From contig VNKQ01000015.1 in the NCBI GenBank assembly GCA_016508695.1, forward strand, positions 682,001 through 746,000: a DNA stretch of 64,000 nt, written 5' to 3'. The notes under the pieces were generated by a model, which ran no database searches, was not told where the DNA came from, and was given only the letters and a program-made list of their open reading frames with translations. Origin of the DNA: Hyphodiscus hymeniophilus. Taxonomy: Eukaryota; Ascomycota; Leotiomycetes; Helotiales; Hyphodiscaceae. How positions within the stretch are numbered: the stretch's first letter is position 1; each line of letters begins with the position of its first letter. The translations under genes and the position numbers were made by a program. Positions 1 to 10,107 of this stretch are shown here, piece by piece.

Positions 1-365
1 TTAGACTAAATGAAGTGAGAGTACAGAACAGATTTGACTTTTACTTTAACACGTAAATCAAAACCTGAGTGGAGTCCTCTAATCAAGTCACCTATGAAGG
101 AAAACTATGCCAATTATCTGGCAAGTCGACATGATCGCCAAAAACTAGTAAATTCTCTTTGGCAGTATCAGCATGCTTCTTCCAGCCTAGTCAATAGCTA
201 CAATCACCGCAGGGCTCGTCACAAGCACTTTCTCGCGGCGATAATTCCTCAGATTCTGTTCAACGAAATAGAGACCGATCATCTGATCTGTCAAGTTGCT
301 AAATTCCTAGAAGTTCCACTAGCCAATCCTCTACATGACGTTAATTCAGATAAACTCAACTATTC
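1..365. other. 3' flank of the first HET gene, no gene seen
   Basis: This stretch lies downstream of the HET gene on the minus strand. An open frame runs on the plus strand from a TTG codon, but it has no ATG start, resembles no family I know and overlaps the HET 3' end, so I do not call it a gene. Confidence 0.5.
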
Positions 366-2328
366 TCAGCATATAACAAAGTCCTCTTCCATTCTTTCTC
401 TCTTTTGGTGATTCCACAATTTCCTTCTATCAAAATCGGCATGAAGCCAATTTAATGCAACGGGAAAATTGTGCTTAGGCAAATAGCAGTCCCCACTGAC
501 TAAAGACCACTGATCCCCGGCGATCTGACGCAAAATGCAAGGTGTATAAGCCCCTTTAATAATGCATACAACGTCTCCTGCCTGTGCATTTTGAGGAGCA
601 ATCCCGATTGTATCATCTTCGGTGACGAATAATCGACAGTTTTCCATGGCGTCTGTAAAGCCGTTAGAGTTGAAATACCAGCTATCATCCACTTACGACG
701 ACTATCAATTTCCTCCACATCTGAATCGGAAAGCCTGAACTATAAACGCATTATTGATAGTACTAGAGTCACATAACGCCTCCATCTGATGACTTACAAG
801 GTCACTGCGTGTTATCCATTTCGCAAACTCAGTGCTATTCGAAGGCCATTGACGTCGAAATGCTTACAGATTATTATTTAACATTCATTAAGCACTTTTC
901 ACACTTACCAGCCAAGAGATCGGACGGCAGATAGATCCCCTCTATGCACCATAGTAGATGCTCATCGGAATGACCAGAATGGATGAAATCAAGTAATTTC
1001 ACGAACGTTTGTTCGGCGTCGTCGCAATCAGGGAATGAAAAGACGGAACTTTGGCAGATGATGGTACTGATGCGGACGCCCTTTACTTTCAATGTAGATA
1101 AATGCTTTCCGACAGACTGCAGTTCGAACAACCCTGAGTCTTTCGGACCGTTCTTAGGTTGTACATCTTCGAGGCATCTGGCGTCAAATTGATCCGTTCT
1201 AGAAGCTGCCCCTTCCGCGACAACCTCAGAATCGATGAAATCTTTATCGTCTTCATTGTAGCCGAGGCCTGTGGGGTAAATTGATGAATACTGATGTTTT
1301 TGGGACCAATCTGGAACCCAAGAAGGCATTTCTCGGGAATGACCTTGTCGTGCTGCTGTCAAAAGTTCAAGCCCAACCTGCGAAAGGAGGAGCTTCCCCA
1401 CTCTTGTGAAAATGACTTCAATACTCTGGCTGTAATCAACTAATCCATCTCTGATATCTAGACCAGATCCAAGCAAGGACAGCAGAGCCAACACCCTATC
1501 TCTCGGGTCACTCGCGGCTAGTGATCGTGTATCCATCAGAATTTGCCATAGACCATGAGGTAATTTGTAGTCTTGAAGCTGATCGGGATGGTTTATACGC
1601 AGGATTGGCGGATCCTCCCTTAGACTCACCATAGTGTCAGTATATCCCATTTGACACGACTTTAAAGCAGCCCAGGAACTTTGGTGAGTCCCACACATAA
1701 TCCTGACACACGGATTTGCAACAACTTCTTGAATAACCCATACACGTGAAAACCATGGCCGCCGGAAAAGGCATTCCAGCTCGTGGATAATCTTATCGCT
1801 CGGCCACGGCCTCGTATATTGGCCAGTCAGTTTATTCGATTGCTCCGCCTCCGCAAGTTCACTAAATAAAACGCGACTACCCGGGGTCTCTTCTCCAAGG
1901 TCGACGATGACTCTGGATGCCATCGCAAACACGCGATCCATCATCCGAACTTGGGCCGAACGCTCGTGTTCATCGTTCTGATTAATACAGATGGCATCAA
2001 TCCAGAGGCACCTGACAGAATCGTTTCGAAGACGCCTTAGCGCGCTGTAACAATTCTGCGTCACCTCTATGACACTTGGAGGGTTCCGGCAGAGAACTGT
2101 CTGCTTCGAATATTGACTGCCCCAAGTGTACGAGAGCGCCTCATACTCCAGCTTTGCATCCGATAAGCGGGCACTTGAAACCGAGATGGTAATCGGAGCA
2201 CTATCGTCGACAGAATAGTGAAGGTGTACAAGGCGAATAGAATCCTCATGGCACACTGGACGGTACGTATATTTCGCTAGGTTGACCACGTTGAGGGTTC
2301 CTGAGACACTCATGGGTTGTGCCATCAT
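366..2328 (-). CDS. HET-domain (heterokaryon incompatibility) protein, 3 exons
   Basis: HET proteins trigger growth arrest or cell death after fusion of genetically different hyphae. Exons are 2328-909, 862-719 and 652-366 on the minus strand, giving about 616 residues; introns of 46 and 66 nt have GT-AG ends and keep frame (the second donor, GTGGAG, is weak). The ATG at 2328 is the first in-frame methionine of the open frame. The HET core is clear: YEALSYTWGS, then LWIDAICINQNDEHERS, then RPWFSRVWVIQEV. A middle block PSWVPDWS and the C-terminal block LFVTEDDTIGIAPQNAQAGD are usual for full-length family members. No extra NACHT, WD40 or kinase domain is present. It is divergent from the membrane-protein gene 267 bp away. 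The family call is firm; the allelic partner or trigger is unknown. Confidence 0.9.
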
Positions 2329-2595
2329 GGGTTGTGATGTGATTTCTGCTGTCGAAGATTTCTTTCTTCTCAGTGTCAATTGGCATCGCTCATTGCTTAT
2401 CGCGATCTTGGGTCGGCGGAGCCTTACAGGAAAGCCTTCTGGATAGGCGTTACTGCGCCACTCTTCTGCCGGCGATGTTTGATCTCTGCAGCCTCACTTT
2501 GGCGAACCCAGAGTATGGGCATAGCTATATAGAGAAACAAGGAGACTCGTGAGAAGAGGCTATGGTTTGGTCGGTGTACGGAAAAAGTCTTCCGA

Positions 2596-4837
2596 ATGGC
2601 CGGCCAAACCATCGTCTCCAAGTCTGCTACAGGAACTTTCAACGAACCACTGGGTATTGCTCAATGCTCAGATGGAGTAGCTGGGCCCCAAGAGTCTCAG
2701 GAGTCTCGTCGCTTGTCGGTGCCAATGTCTCCAGTGGAAGCAGGACCACAACCCAGTCGTGAAAAAGACAAACGAATGCTTTCTGTCTCTACTGTACGAT
2801 CTGAATTGACGGAAAAGTTGCTTAGCCCTACCGTGACATTCTTTAAAGACTTGGAGCGCCAGGACACTCGCCATCATCAAGGCATCTACTGGAGATCTCC
2901 CCTAATGATGGTTGCCTTCTTCTTGTCTGGAGTCACATCAAGCGTCTCTCATCACTTTTATTACTCGTCCTTGGATGGCAAGCAAGTTGGAAATGATAAT
3001 TCACAGCAGTGGGCTCTGAGGTCAGAACTGTGTTTCAAATGCTTCATGTGGATTCTTACACTTGGCATGTCTCGTTGCCTGAAGGCACACTGACGCACCC
3101 TTCCTAGATGGGGAACTACCTTTGCATACATCACCCAAGTGTGCTTAGTGAGTTCTGTCGGATTTGCGTACACACAATGGCTTTTTCGCACTCTGAAACG
3201 GACGAAAGTTGCCGTAGAAGGGCTCGATGCTGCTTTCAGTGCCGACTCGACAATTATCTCGTTGTTACACAAAGAGATGCTCATGAAAATCAAAGTCGGA
3301 TCACTTCTGGCACTGATGATTTGGTAAGTACCGCTCATCCGATATTCCAGCTATATCCAGCTTACGAAGGACTCAGGTGTCTCCCACTACCCTCTCTTGT
3401 CACGCCAGCAACTTTATATGTTCTTCCGACTCTCCACAAGCAGTGGAGAGAAGCCCTAGTGGGAATTCTCGACATGTATGGTAGTCAGAGCGTTGAAGGA
3501 ATGAACCAAACGAGGGCGTTCACGTATTCCGTGAACAGTAGCAGCGGAAACACCGAGCATGTTCAATTTCTCGGCCCGCGGACCATCGTATCCCGCCTCT
3601 CAACTGCAACAGCAACTCAAGGTCTAGTACTACCGATCAAGCCACCATTCTCAAATGCAACCTACTCGCTGCAGTTCTACGGACCCGCTGTGCAATGCAG
3701 CGAGCCGAATTCCACAATCGCTGATGCGATACAAGCGTTGCGTCTGAGTTCCGTCAAGAGTTTTGTTGGAAACCTCGTCGAGGATGCGAACTACTATTTC
3801 GCCGTGGTTCCGGACTTGAGTAACTACATGAACGGCTCGGCCACAGACAATGGGAGTGAAACATCGAATTTTGTTCGATTGCAGCAGCCCGACCAGGCGT
3901 CGAACCAACTCTGGATGGCATATTCGCGCTACGTCCTTGACCAGAGCGGCGCCCGGCATATCGAGGATCATTATTCCGTCTGCCAGCTCTACAACGCATC
4001 GTACAGTGTCGGCCTGACGTTCTCCGAGGGCAACCAGACGATCGAAGACATGGGAACGCAGATCCTCAACCCAGTAGATTATCCCCAGCTGAGTGCCCCC
4101 TACTCAAACGAGCTCATGGTCCAGCACGCCTATTCCGCCGTCTTCTGGGCACTGACTGATCTCCTCGTCGGGTCGATGGGAATCTTCACCGAAGACACGT
4201 CCGAGACCTCGAACGTGCCCACCAATTTCAGTGAGATCACAACACAGATCGAGTACACCAGTGTACTAGGTAGCTCCGACCTTGACGCCTTCTTCGATGC
4301 AAACCACTATCTGACCTCAACGAACACCACGCTATCTGACCAACGGCTGCAGGATATCGCGCTGGCAGGAAATCGCACACTGGACGTTCTGATCTCGGCC
4401 TTGTGCTACAACACCACGCTGAGCTTCATGAACAGTGACCTTCTCTCGTAAGTCCCCTTTCCCAACTCCTCCCACCCAATCCAATCAATATCCATCTCAC
4501 CCACCCACGCTCCAGACCCTCGATCCTCACCAACGTAACCTCGCAGCAGGCGATAAACAGCTACGCCTACCACTCCAAGAACCTGCTCGTCTCCTACGGC
4601 GTCGCCATTTTCTTCGCCCTGATCGGGAACGTCCTCGGTGCATGCGCGTACCGGAGCAACGGCGTCAGCCACAACAAATCCTTCTCGGCCATCCTAACCT
4701 CGACTAGGGATATGGGGCTCACGGACTTATTCCATGAGCAGAGGCTAGGGAGGATGCCGTTGCCCGAGGAGATCCAGAAGACGAAGTTGAGGTTTGGGAG
4801 AATGAAAGGGGGCGGGTTGGGATTTTCGAGGGCTTGA
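2596..4837 (+). CDS. Polytopic membrane protein of an expanded fungal family, 4 exons
   Basis: Exons 2596-3020, 3108-3323, 3377-4447 and 4516-4837 join in frame to about 677 residues (introns of 87, 53 and 68 nt). Hydrophobic segments lie near residues 95-120, 150-175 and 205-235, then a large extracytoplasmic-looking region with many N-x-S/T sites (for example NETS-like and NTTL motifs), and one C-terminal segment (LLVSYGVAIFFALIGNVLGA). This plan (three N-terminal helices, long glycosylated loop, one C-terminal helix, short tail) matches a family common in Pezizomycotina that is often mislabelled formylmethionine deformylase-like; I see no deformylase motif. Function is unknown. It shares an upstream region with the HET gene on the other strand. 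Confidence 0.8.
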
Positions 4838-5041
4838 TATATGGAACGGAGGGAGGGATTCTTAAGCCTTTGAAGTCGGGCACAAATGGCATAGTGCTCA
4901 CAACTTAGAGAGAGAAAGATGACACTTTGGAGCCGCATTTCGGATAATCATATATCGAGATTCGACCAGGCGATGGTACATACAAATACAGACCTTGACA
5001 AACCAGCCTATCCAACCGTCTGCTTTTAGCACAAGGTCATC
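4838..5041. other. Convergent intergenic spacer
   Basis: Short tail-to-tail spacer between the membrane-protein gene and the GH47 gene. It must hold both 3' ends; no other feature was seen. Confidence 0.6.
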
Positions 5042-6658
5042 TCAGCTCCCCCATCTGAAAGGATGTGCCTCGGTGTTCAGAACAAACTCATCTAGACTAA
5101 CCAAGTCAGGCTCGCTGTAAAGCAAATAAAAATATTTCAGTGTTTCAGCCAGCCAGTAACTCTCCATCGAATCTTCATGTTCGGGATGTTCATCCATGAC
5201 ATTCACCAGACGTGCATGCGCTATATCTGTCCTGGTATGCTTGACAATCGCCTCGAACATCTTCCATCCCTTTTCCAGCCATGCTGGGTCGGCTGTAAGA
5301 CGGTACATGATGAACACGGATTCGATGGCCTCTGGACGGAGTTGATAGGATGAGTCATCGATGCTTTTGAATCCATTGCCTTCACCAGCCCAGACGCAGG
5401 ACGCCGGGTCCTTGCAGGGTTCGACATGCGTGAAATCAGGCATGATTCCCGAGGGTGTGTTGTCGTATCCCCAGATACAACCCTCTGTGAGTTTTCTGGC
5501 GGTCTCCAGTTCTTCCTTCGAGTTGCTCATCCTTGACCCCAGAGCGACCATACCGCCGACGAAGCAGGCTAAGTGTTGGAATTGACCATCGAGTTCTGGC
5601 GGGTCCGCGAACATGTTCAAGTTGCCAGTAATAAGGATGTCGGGATTGCCTGGCAGTAAAGGCCTGAAAAAGAGGTTTTTATTGAATGAAGCGAACGACG
5701 ATCGATACATCTGGAGATACTGATCGGAAATGCGGTGATTGAGTAAATGCGTTTTTGGTAAATACTCGAACGCTGAGTCGGACAAGACTCCTAATGAGAA
5801 TGTCCTATCTTGAAAAGATAGACTTGGACCACTGCAATTTGCTGAAATTGGCCACATTCCAGGTAGTGCGGTGAGGTTTTGAGTATATGCCAATTGATCA
5901 GTTACGATCTGGATATGGGCAGCATACTTTGGATCCCCAGTGACTTGACTCAATCGAATGAACTCCAGACTCAAGCTTGCAATCTGAGCAATTATGACGA
6001 TATCGTCATTAGGTACCTTCCCATCCGTGTGTTCTTTCCAGGAATATTTGGATACAGGAAGCCCGTTCTGGGTGTCGAAAACCCTCACAAGGAACTCTCC
6101 CAATTGTGTCGCCTTTTGTAATAGAATAGGGTATTTATGCTCGCTGATATCCCATGCGCCCAGCAGCCCACCCAGGTATCGAATGGTAACTTCGAAGACG
6201 GAGACTTTGTCGGCTTTTGGTTTGGAGAAATCGATCTTCTCGAGCGCCCTGACTGCCTCCTCAAATTCATCCTTCATTCCCAGGATATATAGACTGTCCA
6301 GCGAGTCTACCAGCGTCGCGGCCCAACCAGCAAAAGGATCCTTCTGCCCCCCAGACACTGGCATCACCTCATCGTGCAACCAGGCGTGCTCTTTGTATCC
6401 TCTCCAAGCATGTTTGAATTCATCTTCGACTAGACCGCGCCGTTGCAATCGCAGGGTCTTCGCAGTCAGAGACTCCCTCGGGAATGTAGCTTGGATTGTG
6501 TACGGACTCCGTCTTGTGAACAATGAGATCCTGCCGGTATGGGTAGAATAGAAATACACGGAGAGAATGAGGATGGCGAGAAGGAGGTGACGAAACCGAA
6601 GCCTGCAAAAAGATCGAGGCAACTGGAATGGAGTACCTTTGGCCGCCTTGATGTTCAT
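5042..6658 (-). CDS. Class I alpha-1,2-mannosidase (GH47), single exon
   Basis: This enzyme removes alpha-1,2-linked mannose from N-glycans in the ER/Golgi. The 538-residue frame starts at ATG 6658. A type II signal anchor (LLLAILILSVYFYS) lies near residues 25-45, followed by a stem and a GH47 catalytic domain: WLHDEVMPVSGG and WAATLVDSLDSLYILGM early, SYQLRPEAIESVFIMYRLT late, and the C-terminal NTEAHP block that supplies the calcium-binding Thr. Length fits the membrane-anchored Golgi-type enzymes of filamentous fungi better than ER degradation-enhancing (EDEM-like) members, which are longer. The catalytic acid/base carboxylates were not individually assigned. Confidence 0.93.
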   Translation of the reverse strand: MNIKAAKGTPFQLPRSFCRLRFRHLLLAILILSVYFYSTHTGRISLFTRRSPYTIQATFPRESLTAKTLRLQRRGLVEDEFKHAWRGYKEHAWLHDEVMPVSGGQKDPFAGWAATLVDSLDSLYILGMKDEFEEAVRALEKIDFSKPKADKVSVFEVTIRYLGGLLGAWDISEHKYPILLQKATQLGEFLVRVFDTQNGLPVSKYSWKEHTDGKVPNDDIVIIAQIASLSLEFIRLSQVTGDPKYAAHIQIVTDQLAYTQNLTALPGMWPISANCSGPSLSFQDRTFSLGVLSDSAFEYLPKTHLLNHRISDQYLQMYRSSFASFNKNLFFRPLLPGNPDILITGNLNMFADPPELDGQFQHLACFVGGMVALGSRMSNSKEELETARKLTEGCIWGYDNTPSGIMPDFTHVEPCKDPASCVWAGEGNGFKSIDDSSYQLRPEAIESVFIMYRLTADPAWLEKGWKMFEAIVKHTRTDIAHARLVNVMDEHPEHEDSMESYWLAETLKYFYLLYSEPDLVSLDEFVLNTEAHPFRWGS

Positions 6659-7482
6659 TTCACCTGCCTCTGCCTTGGGCGATATTGTTCTGTATACAAC
6701 CTGGCCATTGACATATGGACGTATGCAGAACAGAAGGCATGCTCAATTTCCCCTTAGAGGACATGGCTCGCCGCCATGACGCTGTTCTGCCGAGGTGCAC
6801 TGGCAATTGATAGCACGTGATTAAACCCAGACAGCAAAGACTGATGAGCAATAAACGACAATAGAGGATTATCATACGCAATACTAACATGAAGAGTATC
6901 TCTTTCTGTTCGGAGAGGTGGGCACAGCAGCTTGACAGGCATCTTCTGACCAGTCAAGGTGAGCCAGGGTAAGTCGAAGGTGAGAGCAATAGTAAGTAAA
7001 TCAACGTTACTGTACTAATAAACATCTCTGTTGACAAGATCCAGGTTTGGAAGAAAGATCAGCCTCGAGCTCTGCCCACCAGGCTCTGTCCCATATTATT
7101 GAACCTCAGCCATCCAGATCACCTTGCACCGTAGGTACAGTAGCATGATGGTGGAGCCTTTCGTACAGCAGGATCAATAGAGCCTTGGGGGCTATGTGAA
7201 TGAGGCGACCGATCACCAGGATGGCTGAGACTTCGCCCCGTTGACGTGAAAGGCCAGCCTCGTCGGTGTCCACGGGCAGACAACCCGTCCCGTGCAGCTA
7301 CAGCGGAATTCCGCTCTACCTCGAGTTTCAAGAAGTCATTCAACTTTGACCATGAGCAGCAATCGCTGTTTGAGAGACAATATTAATCATCGTTTTCCCT
7401 GTCCATATCCTTTCCCATTTATATTTTATATATATACTACTCGACGAAGGTTCTCTGGGTAAGCGCTCAGCTCTCAGATGCC
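6659..7482. other. Divergent intergenic region, GH47 / HET
   Basis: Promoter region shared by the GH47 gene (-) and the second HET gene (+). Short open frames here have no family signature. The only structured element seen is the AT-rich block near 7418-7440. Confidence 0.5.
7418..7440 (+). promoter_or_regulatory. TATA-like AT-rich block upstream of HET gene
   Basis: A run of TATA repeats ends about 43 bp before the ATG at 7483. Position and composition fit a core promoter for the second HET gene, but no transcription start is known. Confidence 0.35.
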
Positions 7483-9450
7483 ATGGCAGTATTGTCTACA
7501 ATGTTTCCATCTGGCAAGGCATTTGCCCGAAACCTTTGGCTATGGTTCAGCCAGAAGCTCTCAAATACCATGGACGTGATTCTTCCCATGCTTCGAATGG
7601 ACAAAGCTCTCGCAGAAGCACCAAAGTACCAATACAGCGCGTTGCCCGATAACCACTCTATTCGGATTCTGATCCTATACCCTGGCGCACCGGATGAGCC
7701 GTTAGAAGGCAGACTTGAACTCCTGAATGTCAACTTTGATTTTACAGACTACGAGACCCTCTCGTATATGTGGGGTGAGCCGATCCGCCGCCATGAAATA
7801 ATCTGCGCTGGCCATCGCCTTCCGCTCACGGTGAGCTTGCACGATGCCCTGGTACGACTTAGACGGCCAGATCGACCACGGTGGCTCTGGGCGGACCAGG
7901 TCTGTATAAATCAGGATGATAGGGAGGAGCGAAGTCAACAGGTGCAATTTATGAATCGCATCTACAAAAATGCTACCCACGTGCTAGTCTGGCTTGGTCC
8001 AGATGACCAGGCCACGGCGAAGGTGGCATTTATGCTTGTCAATGATCTGGACGAGATATTTCAAAATGAGGAAAAGCATGAGAAGTTTCGTATTGAATAT
8101 ACCGAGCACCTACACGATCAATCCAAGGAAATGTGGGTTCCTCTAATGAAGCTCACCAATTTGCCATGGGTAAATATTTTTCAGGTCCTGTCAGTTCCTA
8201 GCAATAGAGATGCCTTCTAATCTGTCTCGCCTCAATTCTAGTTCACTCGTTCTTGGATCATACAGGAGATCGGAACCAGAGCGCCAGCAACGCTCTTCTG
8301 GGGGGCCGAGGAGATCGACTGGGATCTCCTACACAGCGTTTGCTTTAAACTCACAGACTATTACCACTTGCGCAAAGATTTCCATATCCAGACGGACTTG
8401 ATCAAATACGCTTACCAACGCTTCATTGAGCCACCATTGACTAGTCGCCACGCAAATCGCTTCTCGTTCATATACGAATTACAACGAGCCCGTCACCTCC
8501 AAGTCAGTGATCCACGCGATCGTGTCTTCGCCTTGCTTAGCCACTTCTCCGTCTACCAAGGCAACAAGCAAATAGAGGAGCTGAGGGCAGACTACAAGAA
8601 GACTACTGAGCAAGTCTACGTCGATGTGGCGGTAAGGGCGCTTGAAGGCGACACATCCCTGGTTGCGCTCGCTGCAATCCAGCATCCGAACCTCCCATCT
8701 GGCAAGGAAGCGCCAAATCCCACATCTGGCACGAATCGAGTAGTAGACGAGAAGACTCTACCATCCTGGGTGCCCAACTGGGATATCGGCAACCAAGCAT
8801 ACCTCCTGTCCGAGCCAATCAGTGACCACTGTGCTCACGGTACTTCCGTCCGGGTAGTGCAGGTTAACCAGTCGACACTGGTACTTAGCGCACGGGGGCT
8901 AAAGATTGACACGATAGAGGCTCTTTCAGCGCCTATGTCTCAACGGGAATTCCACATCAACGCGTCCGGTAAGGCCTCAGCATTTGAAACACTATGGCAC
9001 AACATCTGTGGCAAGGACGCTTTTGACTTAGAGGAGAAGTACGTCACTGGAGAGAGTGCTTTCTTCGCATACGCCCAGACACTCGCCAATGGCTGCGTCT
9101 CGACGTCCTCGAGAGACCATCGGAACTACCACGACATCCCCAAGTCAGAATGGCTCGCCAACGGAGCTGCATACCTCACCAAAACGTTGGGAAGGTCAGA
9201 TAAGGTTACATCAGCGATGTGGAAGGCTGCTTTCGGTGGTGACTATTTCAAGTGGAGCCGTGCGGCTAATGGAGCAACGAATCATCGAGTATTTGCTCGG
9301 ACGGCGAATGGCTATTATGTATTAGCTCCCAAAGTTGTCGAGGCAGGTGATATTGTGTGTGTTCTGTTTGGTGGGAAGATGCCTTTCGTGCTGCGCCCGT
9401 GGGGAATTCATTACCTGCTGGTAGGAGAATGTTATACGCATGGAAAATGA
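7483..9450 (+). CDS. HET-domain protein, 2 exons
   Basis: Exons 7483-8169 and 8242-9450 (intron 72 nt, GTAAAT...TAG) join in phase 0 to 631 residues. Splicing restores the third HET block across the junction: LPW then FTRSWIIQEIGTRAP. The other blocks are YETLSYMWGEP and RWLWADQVCINQDDREERS. LPSWVPNWDIG and a C-terminal GYYVLAPKVVEAGDIVCVL block complete the usual full-length layout. The start at 7483 gives an N-terminal tail before the HET core; M7 or M30 are possible later starts. Predicted role is incompatibility or cell death. It is not a close copy of the first HET protein. Confidence 0.92.
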
Positions 9451-10107
9451 ACGGTGAGGCAATGGATAGGCTCAAGAGGGGAGAGGTTGCTGAAGAAGAA
9501 TTTGATATTGTTTGAGCGAGTCGAATGTGATTTCAGCGGCTGGAGTGATTGGCGAATATGTAACAGTGCGTAGGATACCATTGCATTGGGGTTCAAATTT
9601 ATCAGAGCTTATGGACACTACTAGGTTGCAAAGGATAGTATGAGATGATTTTGTTGTTTGATGGAGACTAGACTGATTATTGAAAAGGTTCTCCCAAGAA
9701 AGAGAGGTTGATGATCAAGATAGAGAGTGGTAGGGTAAGTCACGTCAATCAGGGGTAAAACGAGGACGGGCGGCGAGCTACTTCCTTTCCGTGGTAAATC
9801 GGAAGGGATAAACCATATTTTCAGGCATAAGGCCAAAAAGAATGTGACTGGGCGTTTCTTTTCTCCTCCTTCTGTTTTCTTTTCTTCCATCCAGGTTTTC
9901 TCCATGTACAATTTACAGACCAATATGTAGCGACGGGAGGTTTGAGGAATGCCAAGAGTCCAAGCCCTTCTGAGTGGATGATCGTATGACTTCTTTGCTG
10001 TTGGTCGTCATAAATTATACAGCTGAGAGGCTGTGTTGCTTAGAAGTTACACGTATCAGCAGTTGCTTAGTGCTATTGACCAATATCCTTATTTCTCTCC
10101 TTTGATG
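9451..10107. other. Convergent intergenic region
   Basis: Tail-to-tail spacer between the second HET gene and the kinase-HET gene. Pyrimidine-rich patches near 9850-9900 but no supported gene. Confidence 0.5.

Noticed and set aside
34..411. 125-codon plus frame at the window start
   Set aside because: Begins at TTG, has no motif and overlaps the 3' end of a well supported HET gene on the other strand.
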